The translations under genes were made by a program, and so were the position numbers. From Trabulsiella guamensis ATCC 49490 (GTDB lineage: Bacteria; Pseudomonadota; Gammaproteobacteria; Enterobacterales; Enterobacteriaceae), in NCBI RefSeq assembly GCF_000734965.1, contig NZ_JMTB01000043.1:1-64000 (forward strand): a stretch of 64,000 nucleotides of DNA. Direction: 5' to 3'. Shown one piece after another: positions 40,152-51,734 of this stretch. The notes beneath the pieces are model-generated. The model was not told the DNA's origin, made no database searches, and worked only from the letters and a program-made list of their open reading frames with translations. Position 1 is the stretch's first letter. Each line of letters opens with the position of its first letter.

Positions 40152-40676
40152 GTCCCTCTGTCCCACTACTTTTCTCTTCTCAACGCCACCTGTTAAGTCG
40201 TGTAACATCTACGAACAAAAAATAACCATTTTTTGACTTGCCGATCAGACTATGCGCATCCCATAGCACAAATTTTAACCAAACCCAAAGCGGTATAGAT
40301 GGCTGTTTGCCGGAAAAAGAAAAATCAGGATTCGTATCTTTTTCGCACTATTAAATGCGATTTCTGATTTTAATATAAGTTTTTCAGATAGATAGATAAG
40401 GAGTCGGAGAACTTTACAACACACTTCCCGGAACTTTGAGGTGGTTCACAAAGTTCCCTTAATTACACAAATTCTTACACATTATTTCTTTTTGTAACGT
40501 ATTTAGGAGATTTGTAGCACTTTCAGGCTAGCGAAACGTTGTCATGAATGGAAATATTCGTCCTAGATACACAAAGACACCAAACTCTCATCAATAGTTC
40601 CGTAAATTTTCATTGACGGAATTTATTGGCGGCAGTGGCGAGTGTTAATAAAAAAACCTAATGAGGGTAATAAATA
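40152..40676 (+). promoter_or_regulatory. ompF control region: OmpR sites, leader and MicF target
   Basis: This 525-bp AT-rich stretch precedes ompF. The proximal OmpR site is recognisable at 40511-40540 (GTAGCACTTTC followed by CTAGCGAAACG), as in E. coli. The transcript should begin near 40565, where AGATACACAAAGACACC matches the known 5' UTR. The block from GGTAATAA (40666) across the tandem ATGs is the MicF pairing region and is conserved. The distal 40160-40500 part should hold further OmpR and IHF sites that I cannot delimit. Confidence 0.75.
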
Positions 40677-41780
40677 ATGATGAAGCGCAATATCCTGGCA
40701 GTGGTTATCCCTGCCTTGTTAGTAGCTGGTGCGTCCAACGCAGCAGAAATCTATAACAAAAATGCCAACAAGCTGGATCTGTACGGCAAAGTAGTAGGTG
40801 AGCACGGCTTTGTTACCTCTGGTGACAACACCACTAACGGTGACCAGTCTTACGCTCAGATCGGTGTTAAAGGCGAAACCCAGATCAACGATCAACTGAC
40901 CGGTTACGGCCAGTTCGAATATCGTATGCTGGCTGACCAGGCCGAAGGCTCCCAGGTTAACAAAACTCGTCTGGCTTTCGCTGGTCTGAAAATTGCTGAC
41001 TTCGGTTCTATCGACTACGGTCGTAACTACGGCATCGTGTATGACGTAGAAGCTCTCACCGACGTAGCGCCGTCCTTCTCTGGCGAAACCTGGGCGGGCA
41101 GCACTGACAACTACATGAACAACCGTTCTACTGGCCTGCTGACCTATCGTAACAGCGATTTCTTCGGTCTGGTTGATGGTCTGAACTTCGGTATTCAGTA
41201 TCAGGGTAAAAATGAGCGTGATAACCGCAAACAGTCAAACGGCGACGGCGTAGGTTACTCTCTGGGCTATGACTTCGGCGAAGGCTTTGGTGTGATTGCT
41301 GCGTACAGCAATGCTAACCGTACCATTAATAGTGATCCGGCTAAGAGCCAGAAAGCTGACGGTCGTGGTGACAAAGCTGAAGCATGGGCATTCGGTACCA
41401 AATACGATGCGAACAACATCTACCTGGCGGCGATCTATTCCGAAACCCGTAACCAGACTGCTACTACTTTAGAGGGTGTCTATGACATCGCTAACAAAAC
41501 TCAGAACGTTGAAGTTGTAGCTCAGTACCAGTTCGACTTCGGTCTGCGTCCGTCCGTATCTTACGTACAGACTAAAGGTAAAGACCTGGTTGCTGCAGAC
41601 GGTTCTTACTACGACCGCGACCTGGCTAAATACATCACCGTGGGTTCTTACTACTACTTCAACAAGAACTTCAACGTGTATGCTGACTACCGTATCAACC
41701 TGCTGGACAAAGAAGATGCTGACACCGCGCTGGTTGGTGTAGACGACCAGGTTGTCCTGGGTGTTGCATACCAGTTCTAA
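40677..41780 (+). CDS. ompF: OmpF-type general porin
   Basis: A 367-aa trimeric outer-membrane porin for small hydrophilic solutes. It has a signal peptide ([20 protein letters not shown], cleaved after NAA before AEIYNK), sixteen-strand barrel signatures ([35 protein letters not shown]) and C-terminal phenylalanine (VVLGVAYQF). Position between asnS and aspC and the conserved OmpR/MicF leader identify it as the ompF orthologue. The surface loops and the constriction loop differ strongly from E. coli OmpF. Tandem ATGs occur at 40677 and 40680; the first follows family use. Confidence 0.95.
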   Translation: MMKRNILAVVIPALLVAGASNAAEIYNKNANKLDLYGKVVGEHGFVTSGDNTTNGDQSYAQIGVKGETQINDQLTGYGQFEYRMLADQAEGSQVNKTRLAFAGLKIADFGSIDYGRNYGIVYDVEALTDVAPSFSGETWAGSTDNYMNNRSTGLLTYRNSDFFGLVDGLNFGIQYQGKNERDNRKQSNGDGVGYSLGYDFGEGFGVIAAYSNANRTINSDPAKSQKADGRGDKAEAWAFGTKYDANNIYLAAIYSETRNQTATTLEGVYDIANKTQNVEVVAQYQFDFGLRPSVSYVQTKGKDLVAADGSYYDRDLAKYITVGSYYYFNKNFNVYADYRINLLDKEDADTALVGVDDQVVLGVAYQF

Positions 41781-41806
41781 TCAGTACGCCACTTTGTTAT
41801 ATGCTT

Positions 41807-41836
41807 AAAAAACAGGGCTTCGGCCCTGTTTTTTTA
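41807..41836 (+). terminator. ompF terminator
   Basis: An A-run, the stem ACAGGGC/GCCCTGT with a TTCG tetraloop, then seven T. Confidence 0.93.
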
Positions 41837-41964
41837 TGTCCGGCAGTAAAAAATGGCGAGTTTTGCGAAGTCGCTCGCTTTTCGTCGCAAACGGTTGGCA
41901 ATTTAGAAATCTCCCGTTAACCTGATATCGGAATTTCCTTCTGTAACCACAATGGAACCTCGTC

Positions 41965-43155
41965 ATGTTTGAGAACATTACCGCTGCGCCTGCCGACCCT
42001 ATTCTGGGGCTGGCTGATTTGTTTCGTGCCGATGATCGCCCGACCAAGATTAACCTTGGTATCGGTGTGTATAAAGATGAAACAGGGAAAACCCCGGTTC
42101 TTACCAGCGTAAAAAAAGCAGAACAGTACCTGCTGGAAAATGAAACCACCAAAAATTACCTCGGCATCGACGGTATTCCTGAGTTCGGCCGCTGCACCCA
42201 GGAACTGCTGTTCGGCAAAGGCAGCGCGTTGATTAACGACAAACGTGCACGCACAGCACAGACACCTGGCGGTACCGGTGCACTGCGTATCGCAGCAGAT
42301 TTCATCGCGAAAAACACCAGCGCTAAACGCGTGTGGGTGAGCAATCCGAGCTGGCCAAACCATAAAGGCGTGTTTAATGCCGCCGGTCTGGAAGTGCGTG
42401 AATACGCATACTACGATGCGGCAAACCATGCGCTTGATTTTGACGGTCTGCTCTCCAGCCTGAGCGAAGCCCAGGCGGGCGACATTGTACTGTTCCACGG
42501 CTGCTGCCATAACCCGACCGGTATCGATCCGACGCTGGCGCAGTGGCAACAGCTGGCAACCCTGTCCGTAGAGAAAGGCTGGCTGCCGCTGTTCGACTTT
42601 GCCTATCAGGGTTTTGCCCGTGGCCTGGAAGAAGACGCGGAAGGCCTGCGCGCATTCGCAGCGCTGCATAAAGAGCTGATTGTTGCCAGCTCCTTCTCGA
42701 AAAACTTCGGCCTGTACAACGAGCGCGTCGGCGCCTGTACGATTGTCGCCGCCGACAGCGACGCTGCTGATCGCGCCTTCAGCCAGATGAAATCCGTGAT
42801 CCGCGCTAACTATTCCAACCCGCCTGCTCATGGTGCTGCTGTGGTCGCGACCATTCTCAGCAACGACGCCCTGCGCGCTATCTGGGAACAGGAACTGACG
42901 GATATGCGCCAGCGCATTCAGCGCATGCGTCTGCTGTTCGTTAATACGTTGCAGGAGAAAGGTGCAGACCGTGATTTCAGCTTTATCACTAAGCAGAACG
43001 GCATGTTTTCTTTCAGCGGCCTGACCAAAGAGCAGGTGCTGCGTCTGCGTGAAGAGTTTGGGGTGTATGCGGTCGCGTCCGGGCGTATTAACGTCGCGGG
43101 GATGACGCCGGATAACATGGCGCCGCTGTGCGAAGCGATTGTCGCTGTGCTGTAA
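41965..43155 (+). CDS. aspC: AspC, aspartate aminotransferase
   Basis: PLP-dependent transaminase interconverting aspartate/2-oxoglutarate and oxaloacetate/glutamate; 396 aa, as in E. coli. It has [13 protein letters not shown], the PLP lysine in [16 protein letters not shown], and the C-terminal arginine motif ASGRINVAG. Stands alone between the ompF and aspC terminators. Confidence 0.97.
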   Translation: MFENITAAPADPILGLADLFRADDRPTKINLGIGVYKDETGKTPVLTSVKKAEQYLLENETTKNYLGIDGIPEFGRCTQELLFGKGSALINDKRARTAQTPGGTGALRIAADFIAKNTSAKRVWVSNPSWPNHKGVFNAAGLEVREYAYYDAANHALDFDGLLSSLSEAQAGDIVLFHGCCHNPTGIDPTLAQWQQLATLSVEKGWLPLFDFAYQGFARGLEEDAEGLRAFAALHKELIVASSFSKNFGLYNERVGACTIVAADSDAADRAFSQMKSVIRANYSNPPAHGAAVVATILSNDALRAIWEQELTDMRQRIQRMRLLFVNTLQEKGADRDFSFITKQNGMFSFSGLTKEQVLRLREEFGVYAVASGRINVAGMTPDNMAPLCEAIVAVL

Positions 43156-43172
43156 GCACACCATCATGATGA

Positions 43173-43198
43173 AAAAGGCCGCTTTCGCGGCCTTTTGA
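43173..43198. terminator. Terminator between convergent aspC and gloC
   Basis: AAAAGGCCGC at 43173-43182 pairs with GCGGCCTTTT at 43187-43196 around a TTTC loop. Confidence 0.9.
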
Positions 43199-43202
43199 CT
43201 TT

Positions 43203-43850
43203 TTACCAGACGGGCATTTCATCCTGCAGGAAGGGGTTGTGCAGGCGTTCCTCGCCGAGCGTCGACAGCGGACCGTGTCCGGGAATAAACGTGACATCAT
43301 CGCCCAGCGGCAACAACTTGCGTTTAATCGCGTCGATCAGCTGGCTGTGGTCGCCACGCGGAAAATCACTGCGGCCAACACCGCCTTTGAAAATCACGTC
43401 GCCGGAAATTAACAGGCGAGACGCGTTATCAAAGAACACAACATGTCCCGGCGTATGCCCTGGGCAATGCAGCACCTGCAACGAGACGTTGCCGACGCTA
43501 ACCGTATCCCCTTCGTTCAACCAGCGATCAGGCGTTAACGCCGGGCAGTCGCCCAGCCCGAACATTTTGCTCTGGGCGGGTAAACCCTGGAGCCAGAACT
43601 CATCTTCTTTTTCCGGACCGATCACCGGGATGCTGTAATGCTGAGCCAGTTCGCCCGCGGCGCCAACGTGATCAAGATGCCCGTGGGTCAGCAGAATCTG
43701 CATCAGGGTCACCTCTGCTGCCGCCACTTCCTGTTTGATTCGTTCTGCATCGCCACCCGGATCCACCAGCGCGGCCAGTTTCGTTTGTTCACACCAGATC
43801 AATGAACAGTTCTGGGAGAACGCCGTAACCGGAATAATTCGATAGTTCAT
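43203..43850 (-). CDS. gloC: GloC/YcbL, type II glyoxalase
   Basis: A 215-aa metallo-beta-lactamase-fold hydrolase of S-lactoylglutathione. The metal motif THGHLDHVG gives His56, His58, Asp60 and His61, with [13 protein letters not shown] and IPGHGPLS supplying further ligands. Together with mgsA in this window it touches both ends of methylglyoxal metabolism. Followed by ycbK 15 bp upstream on the same strand, so likely co-transcribed. Confidence 0.95.
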   Translation of the reverse strand: MNYRIIPVTAFSQNCSLIWCEQTKLAALVDPGGDAERIKQEVAAAEVTLMQILLTHGHLDHVGAAGELAQHYSIPVIGPEKEDEFWLQGLPAQSKMFGLGDCPALTPDRWLNEGDTVSVGNVSLQVLHCPGHTPGHVVFFDNASRLLISGDVIFKGGVGRSDFPRGDHSQLIDAIKRKLLPLGDDVTFIPGHGPLSTLGEERLHNPFLQDEMPVW

Positions 43851-43865
43851 GATGCTCCTGCTTCA

Positions 43866-44417
43866 TTACCAGTGCCGAACCGGACCGGTATCAATATGCA
43901 CAAAGTTGCTTCGAGGGTAATATCCTACACCACCTGCGCGCAGAGATAACGCCGCTTTGCGAATATTGCTTAAAGAGGTGCCTTCAATATGGAAATCCAT
44001 GGCCTGGCCTTTGGTGTGGTAGCTCTGTTTCGCAACACCGCGGCTGTGGGCACGCATTTCATTGTTGGTATCCAGTGAACGGTAACCCGATATCAGTTGC
44101 ACGGGTTTACGGGTGCCGAGCAGGCCCTGGAGACGGTAGAGCTGATCAAAGAGAGCAGGATCGATGGATCTCATTTTGTTCGCGCGGTAGTCACGGAAAA
44201 AATGATTAAGTTTTGCTAATTCTTCCTGAATATAGCCTCTGCCATCGAAAAACTCCGCTTTGATAGACTCGCCGGTATTCAGGTTACTCAGCGTCAAAAT
44301 TCGCGGTCTGGGGGTCGAGAGGGTCGCAAATGCGGGTGTGGGTAAGATGGCCGCCGCGCCTAAGGCAACGCCACCTAACGCCAGCAATTTGCGGCGATTA
44401 GCGTCAAATTTGTCCAT
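43866..44417 (-). CDS. ycbK: YcbK, Tat-exported M15-family peptidase-like protein
   Basis: A 183-aa protein with a twin-arginine signal (NRRKLLALGGVALGAAA, cut near ATPAFA) and a DUF882/peptidase M15 fold. The zinc ligands are recognisable in SYHTKGQAMDFH and FVHIDTGP. E. coli annotates this family as a murein L,D-/D,D-endopeptidase (MepK acts on 3-3 crosslinks), which would fit its position beside ldtD, the enzyme that makes those links. That function is taken from family knowledge. Confidence 0.92.
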   Translation of the reverse strand: MDKFDANRRKLLALGGVALGAAAILPTPAFATLSTPRPRILTLSNLNTGESIKAEFFDGRGYIQEELAKLNHFFRDYRANKMRSIDPALFDQLYRLQGLLGTRKPVQLISGYRSLDTNNEMRAHSRGVAKQSYHTKGQAMDFHIEGTSLSNIRKAALSLRAGGVGYYPRSNFVHIDTGPVRHW

Positions 44418-44597
44418 GATAATCAGGTCTACAGGTAAAGTGATCGTTATTTATGCACTTCTGGCGCACGTAGGGGAACCTTACCTGGCAATACTACTGC
44501 CGTCAAGGCACCCTATCCCAGGAAAAACAGCCCTTTTTAACTTCCGGGCCCGCTTTCCCTGTTTCATACGACACCGAAATAGCCTGAACTACTTCAT

Positions 44598-46397
44598 TCA
44601 CCTGATTAATTGTTCTGCTTTTGACAGAATTTGTGCGCCAGATCGCGCCGTGAGATCATAATTGTAAATATCTGTACGATATTGCATGCGCCCGTCGGTA
44701 CCGACAAAGGCGGTCAGATAGTAGAGATTCACCGGGATATTCTCGCGAATGTTTACGTAGCGCGTATCGCCCTGCTTCAGCGCATCCGAGATCCGCGTAT
44801 CGTTCCAGCCCGCATCCTGCAACAACATATTTGCCAGCTCAGAGGCTTTATTCACGCGTACACAGCCTGAGCTCAACGCACGCACATCTTTCTGGAACAG
44901 GTTGTGGTTAGGCGTGTCGTGAAGATAGATAGCGTCAGAGCTCGGCATATTGAACTTATAACGCCCCAGTGAATTGCTGGCCCCCGGTGCCTGCTGGAAA
45001 CGGAACGGCAGATTCGATGGCGTAATTGTCGACCAGTCCACCATCCACGGATCTATCGTCTCTTTGCTGTTCCAGCCACGAAGCACGGTGTAGTTATGAC
45101 GCTCAAGGTAACCTGGATCATTCCACACTTTTGGCAGGATATCTTTGCGCGCCAGCGTAGGCGGCACGTTCCATGGCGGATTGACCACCACATTATTCAG
45201 CGCGCTACTCATCATCGGCGTTTTCCGGTCCGGGCGACCCACGATAACGCGTGAGGAGAGTACCTGATCGCCATTCTGATAATACACCAGCGAGAACGCC
45301 GGAATGTTCACCATGATACCGGTAGAAAGCTTGCCTGGCAGCAAACGTAACCGCTGAATATTCAGCGCCAGCACCCCTGCCCGCTGCGCCGACGAGACGT
45401 TCAGCCAGCTACGCGTGCCCTGACCAATGACGCCATCAGCAGCCAGCCCTTGCCAGGTCTGAAAGCGCTTCACGGCATCGACCAGCTCCCGGTCATAGAC
45501 CTGAGATTCTGCTTTAGCTTTACCCGCTGGTTGCTCTGACGGGCTTACCACTGCGTTATCGCCAGGCAACGCGATATCCGGCGTGGTTTCAAGCATGCCA
45601 GTACGGCGCATAATTTCACGCAGCGCGGGAACATCTTTGCTCCGCTGACCGGGGCTCAGCTTAGCGGTGGAGGTCAGTTCTGGCCACGGACGGGAGTCCG
45701 CTACCAGCGCCAGCAGCGCCTGATGCATTGCGGCATATTGCGGGTGTTGCGGGGCGAGTTCAGCCAGAAATTGCGGCAGCGCGCCGTTATCCAGCGCCAC
45801 CTGCCATTGATTGATAACCGACAACGGTGGTGTCGCCAGCGTGTACGGTTTCGAACTGTATAACCAGCGGTTGCCCTGAAGAGGAATATTACTGATGAAA
45901 TGCAGGTAGCCCATCATCGCGTCTGACAGCACGATATCGCGCGCGTCGCCGCTGACGGCAGGATCCGTCAGCAGTTCGACCCAGGTGGTGAATTGCGGTT
46001 GAAACCCGGCAATGGCGACTTCTGCGAGCTGTTGCTGAAAAGCCTGCACCGCATCGCGGTTTTCCCACATCGGTTTCATGTCGCGGGCGGCATACATCGC
46101 CGTCAGCGCATTCATATACACCGGTTTGTAGCCCGCAGGCAGCAGCGACTGGAACTGGCTACGCGCTTTTTCAGCCGCACCTTCCGGTAGCGGTTTGAAT
46201 CCCGCCATCATCGCAACCGTGTCAGATTCCGTTCCCGGCAGCGCCAGCGCTGTCGCGTTTTCACCCATCGTCGCGGTACTGTCCGTCGGCACCAGTTCAG
46301 GCTCATCGGCCTGTACACTGAACAGTGGAGCAAATGCGAAAGCCAGACACACACTCAATGCTGACAATCGACGATATACGGCATTCTTAAGCAACAT
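44598..46397 (-). CDS. ldtD: LdtD/YcbB, L,D-transpeptidase
   Basis: A 599-aa periplasmic enzyme making meso-DAP to meso-DAP (3-3) peptidoglycan crosslinks, also linked to beta-lactam resistance. It has a signal peptide to about Ala30, a scaffold domain (about 60-290), a PG_binding_1 domain (about 300-340: [20 protein letters not shown]) and a YkuD catalytic domain with His493 and Cys512 (SSGCVRV). It is about 16 residues shorter than recalled E. coli LdtD (615 aa). The difference probably lies in the variable N-terminal or 270-300 linker. In the same direction as ycbK. Confidence 0.95.
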   Translation of the reverse strand: MLLKNAVYRRLSALSVCLAFAFAPLFSVQADEPELVPTDSTATMGENATALALPGTESDTVAMMAGFKPLPEGAAEKARSQFQSLLPAGYKPVYMNALTAMYAARDMKPMWENRDAVQAFQQQLAEVAIAGFQPQFTTWVELLTDPAVSGDARDIVLSDAMMGYLHFISNIPLQGNRWLYSSKPYTLATPPLSVINQWQVALDNGALPQFLAELAPQHPQYAAMHQALLALVADSRPWPELTSTAKLSPGQRSKDVPALREIMRRTGMLETTPDIALPGDNAVVSPSEQPAGKAKAESQVYDRELVDAVKRFQTWQGLAADGVIGQGTRSWLNVSSAQRAGVLALNIQRLRLLPGKLSTGIMVNIPAFSLVYYQNGDQVLSSRVIVGRPDRKTPMMSSALNNVVVNPPWNVPPTLARKDILPKVWNDPGYLERHNYTVLRGWNSKETIDPWMVDWSTITPSNLPFRFQQAPGASNSLGRYKFNMPSSDAIYLHDTPNHNLFQKDVRALSSGCVRVNKASELANMLLQDAGWNDTRISDALKQGDTRYVNIRENIPVNLYYLTAFVGTDGRMQYRTDIYNYDLTARSGAQILSKAEQLIR

Positions 46398-46535
46398 CCC
46401 TTGCCCCCTGTTGACATTGCAGTCCTCTCAAACGGACCTTACTCTCAGTATATAAAGACAAAAATTCTTTTGCCTGACCAAACGTAAAGAAGTTTAAAGA
46501 TAATACTATATTCCTCAGCTGAACCCGATAACAAA

Positions 46536-46559
46536 AAGGGCGACACGCGTGTCGCCCTT
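46536..46559 (-). terminator. mukB terminator
   Basis: A perfect 24-bp palindrome (AAGGGCGACACG and its complement). On the minus strand it is followed by TTTTTG, ending the cmoM-mukFEB operon. Confidence 0.92.
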
Positions 46560-46578
46560 GCATTTTCAGATTCTCTTT

Positions 46579-49500
46579 CTAAGAAGCATCTGCCGTTCCC
46601 GGCAAGGTCTCCGGCAACTGTGCCGCGAAGCCGCGCAGACCTACAACGTGAACATGCTCGTGGTTCTGGAACACCTTACGCACCAGTTTGTAGGTGGTGC
46701 CTTTTTCCGGACTGATGTTTTCCGGTGCCGCGATGATCAGCTGCATTTCAAGGCGTTCGCACAACTCGAACAGCGTGGCGATCGAGCGGGCATCCAGACG
46801 TGCTGCTTCATCAAGGAACAGCAGGCGGCACGGTGAAATATCCTTACCGCGCAGACGACGCGCTTCATCTTCCCAGCTCTGCACCACCATCACCAGGATA
46901 GACATACCGGTACCGATCGCCTCCCCTGTCGACAGCGCGCCAGACTCCGCACGCAGCCAGCCATCGGATCCACGGTTGACCTCCACTTCCATTTCGAGAT
47001 AGCTGCGGTAATCCAGCAGTTCTTCACCGATGGTCTGCGGCGTACGTTGCCCCATGTCGATTTGCGGGTTCAGACGCTGATAGAGTTTCGCCAGTGCCTC
47101 AGAGAACGTCAGACGGGTACTGTTAAACAAATCCTGATGCTGTTCGTGCTGTTCAGACAGCACTTCCAGCAGCGTGGCATGCGTTTCACGCACGTTCACA
47201 TTGAGGCGTACGCTGTTTACCTGACCGAAGGAGACGTTCTGCAGCCCCTGGTTGAGCATACGAATCCGGTTCTGCTCGCGCTGAATAGTTTTGCGGATGA
47301 TATTCGACACGCTGCGGGAGCTTATCGCCAGCTTTTGCTCGCGCGACGTCAGTTCTTCCGTCAGACGCCCCAGCTCGATTTCCATTTGTTCAATGGCTTC
47401 CACCGGATCATCGGTACGAATAATATCCTGACGAATACGCTCACGCAGATGCTGATAAACAGCCACGAAGAACTGAATTTTACGCTCCGGCCGTTTCGGA
47501 TCTTCCGACATGCGCAGCACGTCGCGCAGATGTTCGTTATCCGCCACTGCCAGACGCAGCGCACCGAGCGCTTTATCCGACATCGAACGCAGCTCATCGC
47601 CAGAGAGATAGGCCAGCTCGCGACGATGCAGACGGCGCTCGACGTTATTGTCTTTCACCAGACGCATCACTGCGCACCAGCCCGCTTTCGCGCTCACCAC
47701 CTGCTCGCGCATTTCGAGATAGTTACGCTCCAGACTCCGCAGCTTGCGAGTCAGGTTGTCCATTTCCGCTTCACAGAAGGTCAGCGCTTTTTCCAGCTGA
47801 TTACGTCGCGCACGGTTATTGCTGAGCTGTGTATGGAGTTCATCCCGACGCTGGCGGGCGCGCTCTTCTGCACCGCTGTCGGCACGGACACCGATATCCT
47901 GAAGTTCGCGGTGCAGATCACTCAACAGCTCTTTCTTGGTATCGTACGAACTCTTCAGCGACGCCATCACCTGGCTGTATTGACTGAGCTGTGCGGCATG
48001 AGTACGCATCGCCTCGCGGGCGCGGGTACGTTCTGCTTCAGCCTGTTCCAGACGCTGGCGCAGTTTTTCGTTGAGATCACTATTGCCACTCAGCATCTCT
48101 GCGGAGTCGGAGTAGCTGAAGTGGGCGCGACGCTGCACCACTTCGGTCAGTGCGAATGCCTGCTGACGCGCCTCGCGCTGCACCTGCTGCGAGTAAGCGT
48201 AATCTTCGCGCAGTTGTTCGAATTGTTCCGGGTCGCTCTGCAGTACCGACGCGATCGGCTCCAGCTTCGCCAGTTGATTGCCGAACTGCTGAATAAAGCG
48301 TGCGGCGTCCTGTGCTTCATCCAGGCGTTCCTGAATCTCACCGACGCGATCAGCCAGGGTTTCATCCGCCAGCAGATTCAGGCGTGGCAACAGGCGGTTC
48401 AACTGGGCTACGCCCTCTTTCGCCTGCTCGAACTGCGCCCGGCTCTGCTGGTTATCGCTTTCATGCGCGCTAAGTGCACGCTCCAGTTCGCCGCGACGGC
48501 CGTTCAGCTTGCGAATTTCCGCTTCCGGATCATCATCAAACGCCACCGCCAGATGGCTGCCGATAAAGCGGCTGAAAGCCTGATGCAGACGCTGCGTTTT
48601 CTGCACGTCGAAGGAGAGAGTCGCGAAGCGCTCGGCAAGATCTTCACGCTCGGCATGTAAAGCTTCGATGCGGCTCTCACGCGCGGCACGGCCAAACAGC
48701 GGTACCGACGGGAAGCGGGAATAACGCCACTGGCGATCGGCGATTTTCACCACTACCGCTTTTTCCAGTTCATCGACGCTGAATACGCTGTCATCAAAAG
48801 ACTGCGGGTCGCCTTCGATCAGATAGAGATCTTCCGGGCAGTCTTCAAGACCTTCCAGTTGTTCGGCAATCAACGACAGATCGGGTACCACGATGGCGTG
48901 ACGCGACGGACCATACAATGCCGAGAAGTACGGTGCATCGTCGAGGCTGACGTCATCGTAAATTTCCGACAGCAACACGCCACCAAAACGTTCAGCCAGT
49001 GCATTAAGACGCTGATCTTCAGAACCGCCCGGCTGGCTTAAACGTTCGATCTCTTCATCAACCGCCCGCTTACGTGCGCCGACTTCATCACGTTCAACAA
49101 TCGCTTCACGCTCACGCTCCAGCAACTGTTGCAGATATTCGGTCACGTCCTGGCTGGATTCGAACTGCTCACCGCTCTGTTCACACAGTTGTGACAGGCT
49201 GCTTTGCGCCTGTAACCAGACGGGCGCACGCTGCGTCAGCACCTGAATGCGGCTCTGAAGCTGTTCCAGCTCCTGACGCAACTCCATGCGTTTTTCGCTG
49301 GCGTTTGAAACGCTTTCGGAAAGCGATTCAATGCGTTCTTCCAGTTCCTGATGCAGCGTTTCCAGTTCGTCCGCATCGTACTGTTTGCCCTGCCGCTTGC
49401 AGAATTCCGCCAACAAGCGTTCAGCGTCCTGTTGTTCGCGCAGCCGCTGCTCCAGCTCGTTCAGGCGACCACGCAGGGCATTTGCCTGCTCCGCCAGATG

Positions 49501-51027
49501 GCGCTGGTTGACGCCGTCACGTAACAGCTCACGGGCCACATCCCAGGCTTCATCACGGGCAACCGGACCGTTAATTGCTGTCACCAGCTGATAAGCCTGT
49601 TCAAACTGGCTGTGTGCGGTTTGCGCTACGCTCATTTTCTGATCGAGCGACAATAGTTTTTCTGTGGCTTCCTGCTCTTTCGCCTGGAAGGTTTCCAGCC
49701 ACTCATCCGCGCTGTCAGGGGTCAGATCAGGCAGATGGCACAATTCTTTGGCGCGGGTCAGCGCCTGCAACGCCTGGGTGTACTGGATCGCGCGGGTCTG
49801 CTGAACATCCAGCGCCTGCTGGTAGTCGGCAAGCTGGCTTTTCAGCTCATCCACTTCCAGCTCAGCAGCTTCGGCACGCGCTTCGTTGTCTTCCTGTTGT
49901 TCGGTCGCTTCGGCCACCACTTCGTTCTGCTCTTCCAGGCGGATTTGCAGTTCTTCGAGATCAGCTTCGTAGCGTTCAATTTTCTCCTGTTGACGCAGCG
50001 CGGTTTGCACCAGGTTCAGGTGATCGCTGGCGGCCTGGTAATCGGCTTCCAGATCGCCTTCTGCACCGCTGTGCTCCTGTAATTCACGCGCCATGTCCAC
50101 GTGTTTATACTGCTCAGACGCCAGTTGCTGGCGGGAGCTGAACAGTTCACGACGGAATTCGAGAGCCTTATCAAGGTGGATGCGGCGTTCGTTGGCGTGA
50201 CGCATATAGTCCGCCGCCACATAATCGGTTGCTTCAGATATCAGGTGCTTGAACAGGTCACGGTCAGACTGGGTAACACGAATGGCTTCCAGCGTCATAC
50301 GGTTTTCACGCAACGCGGCTTCCATGTCCTGGAAAGCCTTACGTACGCCGCTGTTTTCTGGCAGCAGGTAATCGCGCAGCGAGCGCGTGATGGCGCTGGA
50401 GATACCGCCGTACAGCGAGGCTTCAATCAGACGGTAGAATTTACTACGGTCTGAAGCCGAACGCAGACGACGCGCGACAATGCCAAGATCAAACATCAGC
50501 GAGTGATAGTCGGTGATGGAGTTGAACTGCTTGAACTGGACGCCTTCCATCGCGTCAAGCTTATCTTTCAGCTCCTGAAGCGAGAGTACGCGCGCCTGGC
50601 GCTCATTGAGCGTTTCAGTAAGCAACTGCGTCGGCTGCACAGACGTCGGCAGTCCCTGAATAGCGAAGGGTTTGATATCCACTTTACGGTCGCGCCCGGC
50701 AATCTGTTGCAGACGCACGCCGACCACCACACGCTGATGACGGGAATTGATGACATCCAGCACCGAGTAGCAGACGCCCGCTCTCAGCTTACCGTGCAGG
50801 CCTTTATCGCGCGAGCCGCTGGTCGCCCCGGCTTCCGTGGTGTTACGAAAGTGCAACAGCGTTAAGTCGGGGATCAACGCCGTGACGAACGCCGCCATGG
50901 TGGTGGATTTCCCGGCCCCGTTACCGCCTGACAGCGTGGTGACCAGTTCATCGAGATCGAAGGTACGGGCAAAAAAGCCGTTCCAGTTAATCAGCGTTAG
51001 CGACCGAAACTTACCACGTTCAATCAT
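46579..51027 (-). CDS. mukB: MukB, SMC-like chromosome condensin
   Basis: A 1482-aa condensin ATPase. The head's Walker A (GGNGAGKS) is at 34-41. Long coiled coils flank a central hinge (about 650-790). The C-terminal head carries the signature [10 protein letters not shown] and Walker [12 protein letters not shown]. It partners with MukF and MukE in chromosome folding and segregation. It is four residues shorter than recalled E. coli MukB. Its ATG overlaps the mukE stop as TAATG. Last gene of the operon. Confidence 0.97.
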   Translation of the reverse strand: MIERGKFRSLTLINWNGFFARTFDLDELVTTLSGGNGAGKSTTMAAFVTALIPDLTLLHFRNTTEAGATSGSRDKGLHGKLRAGVCYSVLDVINSRHQRVVVGVRLQQIAGRDRKVDIKPFAIQGLPTSVQPTQLLTETLNERQARVLSLQELKDKLDAMEGVQFKQFNSITDYHSLMFDLGIVARRLRSASDRSKFYRLIEASLYGGISSAITRSLRDYLLPENSGVRKAFQDMEAALRENRMTLEAIRVTQSDRDLFKHLISEATDYVAADYMRHANERRIHLDKALEFRRELFSSRQQLASEQYKHVDMARELQEHSGAEGDLEADYQAASDHLNLVQTALRQQEKIERYEADLEELQIRLEEQNEVVAEATEQQEDNEARAEAAELEVDELKSQLADYQQALDVQQTRAIQYTQALQALTRAKELCHLPDLTPDSADEWLETFQAKEQEATEKLLSLDQKMSVAQTAHSQFEQAYQLVTAINGPVARDEAWDVARELLRDGVNQRHLAEQANALRGRLNELEQRLREQQDAERLLAEFCKRQGKQYDADELETLHQELEERIESLSESVSNASEKRMELRQELEQLQSRIQVLTQRAPVWLQAQSSLSQLCEQSGEQFESSQDVTEYLQQLLEREREAIVERDEVGARKRAVDEEIERLSQPGGSEDQRLNALAERFGGVLLSEIYDDVSLDDAPYFSALYGPSRHAIVVPDLSLIAEQLEGLEDCPEDLYLIEGDPQSFDDSVFSVDELEKAVVVKIADRQWRYSRFPSVPLFGRAARESRIEALHAEREDLAERFATLSFDVQKTQRLHQAFSRFIGSHLAVAFDDDPEAEIRKLNGRRGELERALSAHESDNQQSRAQFEQAKEGVAQLNRLLPRLNLLADETLADRVGEIQERLDEAQDAARFIQQFGNQLAKLEPIASVLQSDPEQFEQLREDYAYSQQVQREARQQAFALTEVVQRRAHFSYSDSAEMLSGNSDLNEKLRQRLEQAEAERTRAREAMRTHAAQLSQYSQVMASLKSSYDTKKELLSDLHRELQDIGVRADSGAEERARQRRDELHTQLSNNRARRNQLEKALTFCEAEMDNLTRKLRSLERNYLEMREQVVSAKAGWCAVMRLVKDNNVERRLHRRELAYLSGDELRSMSDKALGALRLAVADNEHLRDVLRMSEDPKRPERKIQFFVAVYQHLRERIRQDIIRTDDPVEAIEQMEIELGRLTEELTSREQKLAISSRSVSNIIRKTIQREQNRIRMLNQGLQNVSFGQVNSVRLNVNVRETHATLLEVLSEQHEQHQDLFNSTRLTFSEALAKLYQRLNPQIDMGQRTPQTIGEELLDYRSYLEMEVEVNRGSDGWLRAESGALSTGEAIGTGMSILVMVVQSWEDEARRLRGKDISPCRLLFLDEAARLDARSIATLFELCERLEMQLIIAAPENISPEKGTTYKLVRKVFQNHEHVHVVGLRGFAAQLPETLPGTADAS

Positions 51028-51734
51028 TATTCTTCCTCCCCGCTATCCGGCTGATTATCTTCTTCCGTCTCATCATTGAGTTGCAGATGGTTTTCAATCG
51101 ACATCGCTTCGCCGTCGCGGATCATACGCAGCTGCGCTTCACGCGGATCATCGCCTGAGCGAACGTCAGCGCCGAAACGGAAGACCGATTCGGTAATGCG
51201 GAATTTGCTGCTGTCGTGCCCCATAAACCACACCATGCCGAGACGACGCAGACGGTTCAGCGACGAGCGCACTTTTTCCTGCAGTTTTTGCCGGTCGAGA
51301 TCAGAGCCTGTCGAACGGTTGTTGACCAGCTTCAGGAGTTTGGGTTCATCGGCCAGCGTCAGTAGTTCGTCGTAAAGTTCCTGCTGCGTGAAAATGCCTT
51401 CATTCGCCAGACGTTCCGGGCTGAGGTACAGGTAGCAGAGAATTTTGCCGACCATCATGTCCAGTTCAGAAAGCACTGAACGCGGAATGATAGTGGTTGA
51501 GCGTGGACGCAGGTAGAAAAATCCTTCCGGCGCGCGGATTAGCTCAACGTTGTAGCGGGCATAAAACTCTTCCAGATATTCCTGAAAGTCCATCAGATAG
51601 GCATGATTATCCAGCTCATCAAGACCTATATGACGCCCCGCGCGCAGAGCGCTGTCGAGGGCAGGAAATAACGGGTTGGCCAGCGCCTGCGCCAGCTTAA
51701 CTGGCATCACTTGTTCAATATTTGTCGATGACAT
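51027..51734 (-). CDS. mukE: MukE, condensin accessory subunit
   Basis: A 235-aa winged-helix (kite) protein that binds MukF and regulates MukB. It runs from [20 protein letters not shown] to an acidic tail ([16 protein letters not shown]). Start 51734 is the family start and lies within the end of mukF (20-bp overlap). A longer frame upstream would be inside mukF and is rejected. Confidence 0.95.
   Translation of the reverse strand: MSSTNIEQVMPVKLAQALANPLFPALDSALRAGRHIGLDELDNHAYLMDFQEYLEEFYARYNVELIRAPEGFFYLRPRSTTIIPRSVLSELDMMVGKILCYLYLSPERLANEGIFTQQELYDELLTLADEPKLLKLVNNRSTGSDLDRQKLQEKVRSSLNRLRRLGMVWFMGHDSSKFRITESVFRFGADVRSGDDPREAQLRMIRDGEAMSIENHLQLNDETEEDNQPDSGEEE

Noticed and set aside
47047-48660. 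537-codon plus-strand open frame within mukB
   Set aside because: It is antisense to the mukB coiled coil, has no recognisable domain, and arises from codon bias of a strongly coding opposite strand.
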